Positions 1-12,005 of a stretch of 64,000 nt of DNA are shown one piece after another. The translations under genes and the position numbers were made by a program. The notes beneath the pieces were generated by a model. It was not told the origin of the DNA and made no database searches. It worked only from the letters and a program-made list of their open reading frames with translations. How positions within the stretch are numbered: the stretch's first letter is position 1; each line of letters opens with the position of its first letter. The DNA comes from Acephala macrosclerotiorum (lineage: Eukaryota; Ascomycota; Leotiomycetes; Helotiales; Mollisiaceae): NCBI GenBank assembly GCA_014904845.1, contig MU119236.1, positions 189,758 to 253,757 on the forward strand. The letters run 5' to 3'.

Positions 1-2018
1 ACGCATCATCATATCCAACCTCGCACATCATTTCTGTACCCCCTTCAAGCACAGCTCCAGAGATCTCGGCTTTGCATATTTGCTAAACTTTTTTGGAGGG
101 GTGTGGTTGGTGGGGTAAAAGGGAAGAAACAAGAAAGCAATTTATATGCAGGGACGGAGTATATGATCGACCCCTAACCCGCATTGCACAGCCGCTAAAA
201 ACGAAACATATGATCAGGGGTCCAAGTCCCGGAGGAGATCATGCCTGTGCTTTCGCCTGCTTCCGACCAATCGCATGGGGACGTTTAGCGTATATAATTT
301 TGGGAGTCATACAGGCTCATTGCGAGAATATCGAGGACGCGATATGTCGAGCATTTCCTGATTGAGTGAAAATAGGACTACTCTAGGAGTTGGGTTTGGC
401 TGAGATGATGGTTTGTGGTGGTGATGGTGATGGGAGAAAAGGGAAAGGGGAGACGAGGAGCCGGGATTTGGATTAAGTGTCCGGATTTGCAACGTTGCGT
501 CAGAAAATATGCAGAAGGGATCCAGGTAGCTGGCATTGAGTTGATCGTTGCTTGTTTGCAGGGCTGAAGACTGAAGTCTTGTTTGCTGCTTCGCTTTGCT
601 TTCTTCTGCCATGGCTTTGGGTTGCATGAAGGAGGTGCTTATTTAGAAGTTTCCAACTCAAAGATTAACATCAAGTCGATGATTATGTCGTCGCATTCGA
701 ATGAGATATGAATACGATTGAAGCAGCGGGTGGGAGCTGAGACGTCCAGAGGCCAAGTCCATGTTAGCAAACGAGCAACCAACCGAGCGTAGAACATTCT
801 ACAGACCTCCTTATTCAGATCTCATTTCCTCGACATTTCCTGGGCTCTGTCAAAGGTTAGACTAGGCCAGGACTGTAATTCGACATCCAGCAAAGTATCA
901 TGGTACTGGCCCATGGCAGTCTTCAAAGAGGGTTTGACTTTGAGATATTGATGTGCCTGCATTTCGTAAAAGACGTTTGCAGTAAGCACGATCAAGCATT
1001 TTGAAGTTTCCTCTACCATACTTGAAGCGTTTGATAGCCTTTTAAGTGATGAAAATAGAACACTTTAGCTACTTCTGCCGTCAAAGACGTTACTCCTAGA
1101 TAGATCAAAGGAGGCTGGGTTTCGGAAATTGCCTTTGTAGATGTGAAAGTATATTAGTATTCTTTTCCCTCCGGAGAATTTCCAATTCGTGGGAAATCTA
1201 CAACTTTCATGATGTGTGATTCCTCTGAGCTTTAAGGTCAAGTCATTGGGGTCTATGATGTCGTTTGGACGGTTGGGGTGCTAGGCGAGCGCACACTAGA
1301 GGGATACATCTTCAAAAAGTCCACGCCCTGAGGAACGACCCTAAGTAGCTCCGCCTACTTACAAAGCTTTATGGAAGTTCGGAAGCTGGTGCGCCACTTT
1401 CAGTAGGTGCTACCAGTATTTAGGACTTATGTCGCGTTAAAAACACCCAAAATTCGGGAGGTGAACTTGAGACACCCAAGGTTGTACAACGCCAGACAGT
1501 GAGCGCACCTTCAAGGATTTCAAACTCTTATCTACCAACAAGTCTCTAGAGAACTCCAGCTAGCGCGTCAACAACGAGGAAAGCATTGAGCTGGTGCTTA
1601 TCGACACCCTCGACGATGATGTCTTTCCGTTCATATATTGCTAGAAGGATAGTGGTTATAGTTCTTACCACTCCTGATGGGCTGGAACCGGTTTGGGCTT
1701 AATGCTCAATATTACTATTTCAGGAATCCCGGCCTGTGAGGCTAATGCTACTCTTTAGCTCATAACATGGGGCGTGAAATGCACGTGAACCGCACTGTGA
1801 GGTTATCATACTTCCTAAATTATCTTCGTACTGTACACTATGAAATGTTTCCGAAATAGAACCCTGGGTGCATTTCTTCGTTTCTATACCAGTGTATCGC
1901 ACCCTCTAGTTGAGCAAGGAACCCCCATGCTCAACAATAAGATATAAGTCTTGGGTTCTATCTCAGCTGCAAGTATGAACTAGCAACAGAAAATCCAATT
2001 CGATCTGTGTCATGGATG
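1..2018. other. Gene-poor stretch, no supported gene
   Basis: I see no gene I can defend here. Two minus-strand open frames look slightly protein-like: 307-627, a 106-codon frame with a run of six histidines encoded by a GGTGAT-rich stretch near 411-440, and 822-1019, a 65-codon frame. Neither shows a domain, signal peptide or convincing splice partner. They could be exons of a decayed or lineage-specific gene. Confidence 0.4.
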
Positions 2019-3059
2019 CTATGCTTGTGTACAAGTCCAACTACATGGTGTAACAGAATTCGAGGCCCCGCCCAAAGTTCCACTGACGAACACTACCAGA
2101 ACAGCCGCATAAGCTGCTGTTGCCGCAAATATCTGATCTCTTTTCGCATTTGTAAGCCAGCCAACGCAAGTCGCGAACAGCACGGTCCATCCTCCAAGCA
2201 TCCCGAGGAGAGCATAATGGTTCTGGACAAAGTAGAGCGGTGTGATAGAGCCGAATAGCAGGATTGCACATAGAAGGGAGCTGAGTATCGCAACGCATTT
2301 CGCGACGCTTCGTTCCGAGATGTAGGCAGAACCACCGTCATGTGCTTCAGTCTATGAGGAACAAATCAGCTTTCCATCATATGTACTCAGTAAAGTTGAA
2401 GAAGTACCCGAAAGAAGACGCCAAAATTGTTTAATATGAACTCAGAAAGGCGGTCTTAGTCTGCCGGCACTCTCAATGCCACGAGATCATAGATATCGTC
2501 ATATTTTGTCTCGCTACTGCCCCAAAGTTGTGGTCGCGGCTCTACTTTACCGGAGTTTTTATCCAGGTACCAGTTTCGCATTGCTTTCACCGTTGTAATG
2601 GCTGGCGGCTTCGAATTCAACAACGTTTGGTGGACAGCCAGTGCTTTATCTAAATGTTCTTAGCCCTGGTTCAAATTTATCCTCCATTTTCGGCATACGA
2701 TACCCTCTCAACTTCTCCTTAATCTTTAACGCCAACTCCATCTTTTCTGTTTGATTCGGCTGTGTTTGTCTCCCATTCTGATCTTTCTCGTTCGCATATC
2801 TCTGGAATTTCCTCCAGTCACTATGACATCCTATAACCACCTGGTTCGCAGTGAGAAGGTCGTCGGCATCATATTTATTCTGCCGCGCCTCAAGCTCAGC
2901 AATTTCCGCTTCAAGAAATAGGAGATTTCGAGCTGATAAGCGGTCGAAGCGACGGTATATGGTGGTCGTTTTATCGGGATCGCTGGCGATTTTGTCGGCT
3001 ACGCGTGGGAAGCCGTTGATAGGTTTGACTCTGGCAAGTTCGACTGCACCTTGATGCAT
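2019..3059 (-). pseudogene. DUF6594 membrane protein, pseudogene
   Basis: Relic of a fungal DUF6594 protein, a family of unknown function with a helical N-terminal part and three C-terminal membrane helices. The first 137 codons (ATG at 3057-3059) carry the family start: G-F-P-R-V-A-D followed by the Y-R-R-F-D-R-L-S-A-R-N-L-L block. Near 2645-2660 the frame shifts by one base; the new frame continues with the family's LAVHQTLLNSKPP and MRNWYLDKNS blocks. It is then cut by TAA at 2456-2458, within V-P-A-D-stop-D-R-L, where glutamine is usual, so a CAA to TAA change fits. A plausible intron (about 2351-2407) leads to an exon encoding three hydrophobic segments ending at 2019. One frameshift plus one nonsense codon make function unlikely. 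Family assignment is from remembered motifs; lesions are read directly. Confidence 0.72.
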
Positions 3060-4059
3060 TTGTGCGGTTCATTTCAGTTAATATTCTCTCATATCAAGGA
3101 GGATGTTTGCTCTTGGTGAACGTGATGGGAAAACTTATGGAGGTTGTGGGGTTGGAGTGGAATTTCGGGGTGTGAGGTCAGGCTCCGCCTCATTCTGCCT
3201 TGCAGAACGCCTGCAGCAGCATAGCCACAACCACATCGCTAGAGCTAGCGCACACATAGAAGAACTTTGTCGAAATTTTCACAGGACTCTTCTTTTTGAA
3301 CAAAGCTATTTTGGATGCCCGAACGAACTTGGTACCAAAGCTATCGCGAGAGCGGAATCTCAACCTCCAAGAATTCTTGACCTAGTATTAAACATATATA
3401 TCGGCCTGCAAATCGCCATCTATATCCTTCCATGGGTTTGACCTCGAACTCGAAGTACCTGTATCGTCTGGGCTAAAGATCGGGAAACAGTGCCCTAATT
3501 GCGACTGGTACCTCGAAACTCAATTGTTCCTAGGGAGCTCCTGGTATCCGAAGAAAGTCAAATAGTCAGCAATCAAAGCAGTTCATTGGCCGAGGACGCT
3601 GAATACGGTCAAACTGGCACATTCAACGTACACTTTGTTTGAAGTGAGATTACCACGAAGAGTTTCGGGAACGAGTTGAAGTCTGGCCTGAGAACCCTGT
3701 TGATTCGTACATGCCCTCCACCAAAATACGGCCCAAGAAACGAGGACCACAACGTGGAACGTCGAACAAGAAGACTAAACAGATTGTTGAGAATGCGGTG
3801 TTGTTACCGCTATAATCTGCGCCGAATCTTGACCTCACTAAATTCTATTTCCGTATTCGGACTTGAGTAGTCGCTGCTCTAACCTGAGCTGAGCCGATCC
3901 CATCTTGTTCAGCCGCACGTGACTAGTATTTCAGCCTCACATTTCAACGTTATCGTGTATGAATTTCATTTTGCTATGCACTTATTCAACTTCAATGCTA
4001 CAAGAACTCGCGCTCAATTATACACACAATACCCCGCGATAGCAACGCAAAAGATGGAA
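3060..4059. other. Intergenic stretch, nothing recognised
   Basis: About 1 kb separates the DUF6594 relic from the ankyrin relic. It holds only short overlapping open frames without domains, signal peptides or paired splice sites. The first 300 bases are presumably the old 5' flank of the DUF6594 gene. Confidence 0.4.
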
Positions 4060-5294
4060 CTATAAACCCTTACCTGCGAGTGCCGTCGCAACAGTAATAC
4101 GCATACAACGACGAGCTGCCTCGAATTCCTTATCAAAGTCCATATCTAGGAGCTCCATAGGCGTGAAATTCCCCTCTAAGCTAGGACATGACCCTTGCGC
4201 AATCTTGTTACATCCACTATCAGTTAACCACTGCACTTCGTCCACCATGCTCCTGTGCAAAGCAAGATGAAGCTTCGTGATACCTTCGAACAGACCGTCC
4301 TATAAATTATTTGAGCTCTTCGGGTATGAGGTTCTGATAGATGGGGCGCCAGTACACCTGGGGCTTGCCCTCAAGATCGTACATCGGAGGGTTTGATAAT
4401 GGTTGATCAGACCGAAACTAGCTCATAGCTAGATGGTCCGCTGTATGGCTAATGTGTCGTCGTGTCTGTGGGTGATCCAGTGCTGAAAGGGGCGGGAGAC
4501 GTGGCGTGTCCCCAGATAGAAGATCGCAGGCAATTTCATAGTAGTGAAAGAGTGCATGTTGAATACCGAAGTGGTGCTTGGAGTGGGGAAGCAGGGCGCG
4601 CACGAGGGCACGGTTTCGTGTGATAATGGGCCAATCGAGGGGCGACCCTTCCAGAATAATGTCGTAGGCGCTGAACTCAACTCTATCTGATGAATTATCC
4701 GTACTGGCGCCGTAAGCCGTGAGAAAGTCAACGGCATCCTGAATGTCAGTGCTTGCAAGATTGTGAGATGCAAGGAAAGATGTACTAAACACTGGGACTT
4801 GACGCATACGCGCCTTGTTTTAGGACAAGTCTCGGTGTCGACAAATAGCCGCCCAAAAAACCGTAGTGAGCTGACAAGCCTCCTGCTGAGAGGTCGGCGA
4901 TCTCATTGTTGCGAAGTAGTTGTATCACCATCACGTCGTCACCCAGTAATGCGCGACATGGAGTGGAAGTAGGCCATCCGAACCCAAATATCAGCATGAA
5001 GCCGTAGAGAAGCGAAGTTAGCAGGGCATAGCAGTCCAGCTCTAGCTAAAGCTCGTAAGGCGTGGGTATAGAACGGTCACTTTCTACGACTGTACTGGGC
5101 TGGAATTCGGTTTGCTTGACGACCTCTACGCAAGGACCAATAGTTTCACAAAATATATTATACCAGTAGCTCGCTTTTGTAAGCCCTTCCAAAGCTGCCA
5201 TATCCAGATAGCGAAGAGCTTCAGCGTTGCTATAAGCGGTGCCGAACCCAATCAGGTAGCACTCGGACACCGTCATGGCCAAAATGGACACTAG
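4060..5294 (-). pseudogene. Degraded ankyrin-repeat gene remnant
   Basis: Several minus-strand frames, none longer than 130 codons, together look like one broken ankyrin-type gene. In order from 5294 downward: a segment with the G-x-A-x-x-N-x-x-E-A-L-R-Y-L-D-M-A-A-L-E-G pattern seen before ankyrin repeats in fungal repeat proteins; D-G-L-L-P-L-H-V-A in one frame near 4960-4990; then, in another frame, V-M-V-I-Q-L-L-R-N and L-S-T-P-R-L-V-L-K-Q-G-A, which fit the second helix of ankyrin units; then S-P-L-D-W-P-I-I-T-R-N-R-A-L-V-R-A-L-L near 4620-4660. Continuing the pattern needs frame changes without plausible introns, so I call a pseudogene. It lies just downstream, on the same strand, of the intact 735-codon gene. 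It could also be a poorly spliced live gene. Confidence 0.5.
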
Positions 5295-5309
5295 CGCTTC
5301 GACCTAGTC

Positions 5310-7517
5310 TTAACATATAATAGCCGGATAGCCTGCCATTCGACATATCCCTAAACAGCATGCTATACAGGTACCATTTCTTATGACAAATGGAAAAGGG
5401 CTATCGTGAAAACCAAGTGCATACATACGTAGGCCATCATTACCATCAGCGGCCACCACATTGATAAAATTAGGGTCTTTTGCCTGTTCTGTCCAACCCA
5501 ATGGTTTCGATGGTTCGGTGTATTGACACCATTTATCAGGAGTCTTTAGTGGCTCGTCGGCTGAATGCGGGCAAGAGATAGTTACGAGAGCATACGAAAG
5601 ATTTATGAGCGTTGTCAAAGGAGAATAGATCATCGATATCCATGTGCCATCCACTTCGATTCCGACGTTAATTCTGAGAAAGCCGTCATCTCGAACTATA
5701 CGCCACACTAAACGCTGGTCTGGGACTAGATTGATTGGTAGATTGACAGCCTTGGTGACCATATCGTTCGGTCTGGGACGTTCGAGGGTTTGGCCAGCAC
5801 CTCGATCTCCAATAACTTTCGAGTAGACTTCTCCGTCGTAACGCAGGAGGCCAGGGGCCCAAGAAATAGTCAGATATCCAGAATCCTGGAGGCAACGTGT
5901 TTCGAAGAGCTTTGGGTACATCGCTTGGCCCTTATAACATGATAGAACCCACACGTCGCGATTCAGGTCGTCAGTAACCTCATGCCCAACTAAAGACAGA
6001 GCTGCCTGGAGAACTTTTGTCAGCGGTACAGTATTTGGTTTTCCGGTGGTGAGTATTTGACGGATAGCATGGGTGAAATCTGATTTGCGGTGGTTGCCGT
6101 TATAAACAAGGAGTGCCTCCGGGGATTCAAAAAGAGACAAGAGCAAAACATCTGCTGCGAACTCTGAGAGTTGACCCATGAAAAGCGCGGTGTTGCATGC
6201 TTCAAACATTAGACCTGTAGAGGAACATGTTCTACATCGGCAGGTCCGTCTGAGACCTTCTACATGAAAGTTGACAAGTGGCAGATCAGTGACCATCAAT
6301 CCTTCTTCCAGAGGAGGCAGCTTATTCGATACATGAGAGTCAGATAAGCCGAGCATGCGGAACAGAATGTTGGAAATCGTAACGTCCTTTGGAAACGGAT
6401 AAGCTGCGAACCTAGTGGCTTCTTCAGATACCTCGTCATAAATATCGCGTTTTTGTTTATGCTGCCAATCACGAAGCTCTACAGCACGATCAAAACTTTT
6501 GAGAACCGATAGTCGAAGCATCGTTACGATTTGTTTCATCGCATATGGAAGCGATTGGGTGATAGCTCTGTGTGCGCTCCCGGAATCCAAGTCGCATTGG
6601 CAAAGAAGCAATTGGCCATAGGCCTCAATACTAAGCATTCCAAACCAAGCTTTTCCTGAGAGATCAGCAGTGATGAGATCGGAGGGGTTTCCCATGCCCC
6701 GATGAACGGTAATCTCGAGGTTTGAACGACTTTTGGTGTCCTTGATCGCAATGATAGTGACATTACTCTTTGGCTGCACAAAGATAGCTCTTCCATTGTC
6801 AAGATATATGGACGGTGCAACGCCCAGGCACCACTGGGTAAAGGCTGCGACCCAAGCTGTACAACCAGCTGTCTTCAGCGTAATCGACGCAGCATTTCCC
6901 ACTCTGCTCAATTGACGGAAGGCATCAACTAGTCCTCCTATGCCTTCAGCATTTGGTACAAAATAGTTGGTTTTCCAAAATGTTCGATCTTCAGGAGTTG
7001 TTGTAGCAAAATCCAAAAGAATCTTGGACCACCCGGAGACCATGTCGGGAAACTTCAGCGGAACACATTTATGCTCAATGCTTGCTAAAAGATCTTTCAA
7101 GTGCCGGGCGGGCGGCAATAATGTCTTGTCTGCCGCAGAGGTTCGTAGCATGTGTGCTAAGGCTTCACCACCATGGTATGAGCTTCCAATCGTGAGCAGG
7201 ACCGTTGCTAGAGCTATAAATTGGACACCCGCCAGGCTACGTGCCAGTTGCGAAGCACAGTCATCCTTGGAGTATCCGATCACGGCACTGAGGAAACTGA
7301 CTACTGCAGAAGTTGGCGTTTGGAGGCGAATTATTTGGGCTTCAACTTTCCGACAGGTCTCGGGACATATTGCCAGCGTCGCACCGAATCGTTCACATGC
7401 TAATAAAGCAAGAGTCTGAACGTTGTCGCTTGTTGAGGCTTGTATCACACCTCGAGCGACAGATAAGCTGGAGTCAAGGGAGCGATTTAGCTCCCACTGC
7501 AATTGAGGACTGGTCAT
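5310..7517 (-). CDS. Uncharacterised 735-residue fungal protein
   Basis: A single long intron-free frame, the longest intact one in the left third of the window. ATG at 7515-7517 starts M-T-S-P-Q-L-Q-W and the stop is at 5310-5312. I do not know its function. The N-terminal 130 residues are helical and hydrophobic but show no clear signal peptide. Around residues 218-232 is G-C-T-A-W-V-A-A-F-T-Q-W-C-L-G, a motif I associate with a large, unnamed family of fungal hypothetical proteins. Residues 425-441 contain a tight cysteine group (C426, C428, C431, C441) that could bind metal or form disulfides, and the C-terminus has another group, C-I-A-C-C-L-G-I-C. No catalytic motif is visible. Lack of introns over 2.2 kb is unusual beside its intron-bearing neighbours. 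Coding status is firm; role unknown. Confidence 0.85.
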   Translation of the reverse strand: MTSPQLQWELNRSLDSSLSVARGVIQASTSDNVQTLALLACERFGATLAICPETCRKVEAQIIRLQTPTSAVVSFLSAVIGYSKDDCASQLARSLAGVQFIALATVLLTIGSSYHGGEALAHMLRTSAADKTLLPPARHLKDLLASIEHKCVPLKFPDMVSGWSKILLDFATTTPEDRTFWKTNYFVPNAEGIGGLVDAFRQLSRVGNAASITLKTAGCTAWVAAFTQWCLGVAPSIYLDNGRAIFVQPKSNVTIIAIKDTKSRSNLEITVHRGMGNPSDLITADLSGKAWFGMLSIEAYGQLLLCQCDLDSGSAHRAITQSLPYAMKQIVTMLRLSVLKSFDRAVELRDWQHKQKRDIYDEVSEEATRFAAYPFPKDVTISNILFRMLGLSDSHVSNKLPPLEEGLMVTDLPLVNFHVEGLRRTCRCRTCSSTGLMFEACNTALFMGQLSEFAADVLLLSLFESPEALLVYNGNHRKSDFTHAIRQILTTGKPNTVPLTKVLQAALSLVGHEVTDDLNRDVWVLSCYKGQAMYPKLFETRCLQDSGYLTISWAPGLLRYDGEVYSKVIGDRGAGQTLERPRPNDMVTKAVNLPINLVPDQRLVWRIVRDDGFLRINVGIEVDGTWISMIYSPLTTLINLSYALVTISCPHSADEPLKTPDKWCQYTEPSKPLGWTEQAKDPNFINVVAADGNDGLRMYALGFHDSPFPFVIRNGTCIACCLGICRMAGYPAIIC

Positions 7518-7884
7518 CTTGTTGCTGAGGCCGCAAAAGCTTAAAAGAATTGATGTATCGCTGGAACGAGGAGGAATGCTCCAGAGCAGCCAGGATGAAG
7601 ATACTCCGTTGGTGGCCGTTGAGTGGCAGTGGTTTCAGAGTCGAGGTTTTCAGCACGCCAAATTTTTGTCAAAGTTGGAGTTGCCTGTCTGTGGAGAGCG
7701 GTGAGCGAATATAAGTGTGGCATTATGGCTGGGCGTACGAGCCAAAGGCTGAGCGTTCAGCTGTTGCTGCTTAATAAGCTGGCACATGAACGTATACAGC
7801 GATATCCTTACGAACTGGGCCCCATAGGCCCGTGCACACAGCGCATTTTTTATCAGAATCATCATTTTTCACTATTATGGCTAT

Positions 7885-8090
7885 TATAGCCTTTTTTATA
7901 CTACTACTATTTCATTTTAATTATAAACAAAATAATAAAATTTATTAATTATATTAATTTAAAAAAAAATTTAATTTGTATGTTTATAACTCGATATAAA
8001 TTAAATAAATTTAATTTTTTTAAAAAAAAATTTATAATTAATCGTAAAAAATTTTTTTTTTTTTTTTTTTTTAAATTAAATCGCAAATGC
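7885..8090. repeat. AT-rich low-complexity island
   Basis: About 200 bases made almost only of A and T, with long A and T runs (for example the T run near 8048-8072). Such islands in ascomycetes are commonly remains of RIP-mutated repeats, but no terminal repeats or reading frame survive here, so the origin is open. A comparable but shorter island lies at 26390-26480. Confidence 0.6.
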
Positions 8091-11000
8091 AATTTGTTTA
8101 GAAGGGTCGATAATCGTCGCCATCGTTGGGACCAAATGTTATAGTGGTGCTCAAAGAAAAGGAAAACGAAATATGCAAAGAGAGTTACTTGTTAAAATGC
8201 CAAGAAAGATGCATACAAAAGGTAAATACCCAGGTGCGCGGATTTGAACTAGGCAGCAGGTCGTGGAATCAGCCCAATACAATTTCGTTTCTACGCAGTT
8301 TGAAATTACCATTGGTTCCCCTCCACCATAAGTTGATTGTGATGGGTTTCACTGCATCTTGCCCTTTATGAGTAATCAAATATGATTGGCATGAAATTGC
8401 TGCGGCGCGTAGGAATTTTGTGTAACGGTGAAGGACTCATAAAACGACTTGACACTGCGCGTAATGGGCCTGTACTATTATAAATTCTTCATACAGAGGT
8501 ACATTCTGCCGGTGGGTCGATAATAGACTGCACGACCCTTCGCTCGAGGCTGCCGTCTTGGTGGACTAGTCCAGCAGCTGCAAAACCGCAGCCACAGCGC
8601 CGATAATACTGGGGCGTTCCATTTGTGATCAAGGTAGATATATTATTAGGGAGTTAAACTGTGCCTTTTGTTGGTCGTGATTGGAAACTTGATGCATTTA
8701 AATATAGTAAGAAAAGATGACAGCCCCGAATAACTCACCGACTGCATAGCCTCGATCAGATCGGGCGAGCCGCAAGCTAAATCCGAAACGGTCTATAGTA
8801 AGGTTACACCAACAGCCACCAAAACCGACCATGCATTTCAGTCGACTTGTAAAATCGGGTAAGGCTTTTTTTCTTCTTTTTTCCCTTCCTTGTTCTAGAA
8901 GTTAGTTCAGATTCAGAAGCATTCTCATAGTTCTTTATATAACAAGAAACGATTTATCATGTGTATAGTCAAAATTAATGTTAATATGTATTTCGAAACG
9001 CTGACAGTATCCGTGCGCCGCTTTCCGCCGATTTCAGCCGCGATTTATCCCAACACAGCACGGAGAGGTTCTGTGAAGTTCGCCGTAATTGAAGCGCAGC
9101 TTTTTGAGGTAATAGTAAATGTACGCCGCTAGTCACCGCGGTTCAGTAACCTATTTCTGCACCATACTTTCATCCTCAAGCACATTGTGCAACAAATGCC
9201 TAGTCTTGAGATTTGATACCGCGGCTCTTGGAGGTTATGTAAAAGGGGGTGGGGGGCCTGTTTGAGCTTCCTGGGAGCCGACTTGGTCTCCTGAATATAG
9301 CCGTGTAGAGTTGACAGCTTTCGCACGGCAGAACCGAATAGCATAGATCGTGGTTAATCACTAGAAGAGGGAGCAGGAACTTGACTGAGCAACCTGAGCA
9401 GAGGGTGAGGCGAAAGTGGGTAGCGCCTGAGCAGAGCGGCGATACTTACTAACCGCGTTGGAAGCGACGCAGATTGAAATTCGGCGCAGATTACCATAAT
9501 AATTAAGGCTTTATAATTGCCTACGACCTCTCCCAAATACACGCCCCTCCAACCGAAGGGCAAGTGATCATAGCAGTGGATCAAGTGTCGATTACCGAGG
9601 CTTTCGAAGCCAGTGGCAAAGATATCCTAAAGTACGACGTAGTGTAGATGGAAACTAACGTTCCGAAGGAGAGCGGATACTAAACCTACAATGAACATTC
9701 CTTCTCCTTCTGACGATACAACAGCGCTACATAACAACCCCGCACCTAAAAAGCCTTGCTCGATTACGGCGCCTGGCAGGCGGTTCTTCAGTTGCGAATG
9801 GACAACAATCGCAGACCAGGCAGCGTTCGAAAACTTCAAACTTCTCAATGAGAGCGAACCATTGAAAAAGGAGATGAGGAATCGCAAACACAGCCCCCCA
9901 TCTATTCCGGCTTGACTTTATCGACACGCTAGATGACGTAGGATATCCGTTCATGTTCTGGTCTAAGGATTGTGGTGGCAAATTCATGGCTAGTGCTAAG
10001 TACATGAATACGTGGATATGCGGTTGGGCGAAAAGGAAAGCGCCTCAGGGTGGCGCAGGTATGGAGATCAAGACATCAGTCTGGAGGCGGAGGAACGAGC
10101 CAGATTAAAGGCAACGCCGAACCATTTTACGATGTCAGACTTCAAGTAGGAGTAGCGGAGAAACACTTCAAAACGTCAGATACGAATGACGAAAAAAAAG
10201 AAAGAAAAGGAAGATTAGAGAAATAGAAAGGAGGAGAAGTTGCTGAAACTGCGAAGACCCTGCTGGTAATGCGGCAAGCTGGTGATGACCGATGTGAGGA
10301 CATTCAGATTTGTCCTTGTGTGTGTGATAACGGTGTCCCCGCTGCCATATTGTGTTCCTCAAACAGAATAATGCTTGTCTCTACACAGTCGAACAATTTA
10401 TTTTGTACTGTGAAGCATAATTGCTCGTTCCTTATTGACATACTAATGCCATAGTCTCACCGATGAGTAAAAGGGGAGTGGATGGGCCCGTGCACCTATC
10501 AGCGAAAGCAATGCCACCCAGTTCTATGCTTCGATTCCCTAAATCCACCAAGTTCAACTGAGAAGCCTAGAAACATTCATGAGCGGTTCTGGGAGGGGAC
10601 CTATCTCGGAGCTGTCAAGAACAGTAACGAGTGTCTCATCTCTGCTCTGAGATTACCCGGGCTCTTGGTAGGTGCAAATTGGTAAGGGTTATTATGGGGG
10701 CAAATTTCACGCTTGAAATTTGACTACCGTTCCTCCCAATGACCGAAAGTTGCAAAGATGAATATCAAAACAGAAGTATAGGAGACGAGAAAGTTTTGCT
10801 TTGGAACGACAGCTTGGCAGCACTAACTCTAAATAAACTTTAGAGTTTGACCAGATGAGACGATAGCTGTCAAGTTTCGGGCATGGGGACTTGCTGATTG
10901 AGTGAGGCGAGTATAAGGTTCGTTTTAGAGGAAGATCATTTGTGGATCTTGCTCGAATGCCGGTGAGATATAAATGTTGAGCTCACCTTGACATTCGCAT

Positions 11001-11108
11001 TCTCATCACTCTCGCTCACTTCAATCATCTTCTCCGGCAGTAGCACTACTTTAATAACATCCAACACCGATTCCATCGTTGATCCCACTTCACTACCGCA
11101 CTTTCAAA
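8091..11108. other. 3 kb gene-poor stretch
   Basis: Only short, mutually overlapping open frames occur here and none shows a domain. The frame at 9691-9915 (+) has protein-like composition but no recognised motif. No tRNA or 5S rRNA gene was recognised by eye. The region may contain decayed coding sequence that I cannot identify. Confidence 0.35.
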
Positions 11109-11341
11109 ATGAAGCTCATCCTCGCGGCCCGCCCTCCTCACAACCCTCGCAACACACCTCTTCCAAACAACGCAGACACCAAGTAAGTTGAAGCTCGAGC
11201 CTCCGGGAGTGACATAATCGCGCAATTCCAATCAACCTTCGATCGAAATAATCCAAAGGGGGCATCGGCGAATGGGGATCCGGATGATTTGAATGGGGAT
11301 GGGGTGATTAATACTTTTGAAGCCGGCGCTCAAGCCAGTTA
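11109..11341 (+). other. Possible small secreted EF-hand-like relic
   Basis: An ATG at 11109 begins M-K-L-I-L-A-A; a neighbouring frame then reads as a hydrophobic leader-like stretch. Further on, a third frame ending with TAG at about 11340 encodes D-P-D-D-L-N-G-D-G-V-I-N-T-F-E, which has the D-x-N-x-D-G-x-I-x-x-x-E spacing of an EF-hand calcium loop. The three pieces lie in different frames and I find no splice pair that joins them, so if this was a small secreted calcium-binding protein it is broken. Evidence is motif-level only. Confidence 0.3.
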
Positions 11342-12005
11342 GTGGTTGATCGGTATCAGCTTCAACAATGCCCGAAACATGTGCAGATTACTTTCATGTA
11401 TGATGAGATATAAAGATACAACAAGAATCTAGAACTTTACCCATCCAATGAAAGTAAGTATCGATATCGCACAAGTGCGTTACGAGGCTTTTGTTGCACA
11501 TCGACTGGAATATCCGACGGGACCGACGGACTTCTCGCTCTCGCTCGCTCCCGACCCGCGTACTACTTCACCTACATGTAATCTAAGAGTCCAACATAAT
11601 TCGCTGGCGAGAGAAATCGAGATAACCGATAGGGAATAACGACTTGTGCGGGAGAAGGAATGCCAATTGCAAAGTTGGGAACGAAGCACGCAATTTGCGC
11701 CACTTGGCGAGAAATGTGCCTTCGTGGCGGGAAGGATGGAGATGTCCCAAATCATTACTGTACAGCAATTCTGAAATTTAAAGTATCTGTGATTTCGTAT
11801 CTTATTGAGGCCGTTTTAAAAAGATAAAAATAAATAGAGAACTCCAAACTCCTCGCTTTCATCGCTTTCATCACAGTAGTCCTGTGTACCTAGATCATGC
11901 CAGCAATCTTCTACCTTATCGTACAACCCCCACCAGTTCACCCCACAATAAGCGAGGCCCCTGTTCCCAACCTTAAACTTCTGCATATCACTACGATCTC
12001 ATACC
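11342..12005. other. Intergenic stretch, nothing recognised
   Basis: About 660 bases between the EF-hand-like relic and the 3' end of the aquaglyceroporin relic. I see only short non-conserved frames. Confidence 0.4.

Noticed and set aside
93..365. 90-codon plus-strand open frame near the left edge
   Set aside because: No domain, no splice partner, overlapped by an equally long minus frame; composition not clearly coding.
8225..8265. GGATTTGAACT-like sequence resembling a reversed tRNA T-arm
   Set aside because: No acceptor stem, anticodon arm or A-box partner could be found at the right spacing.
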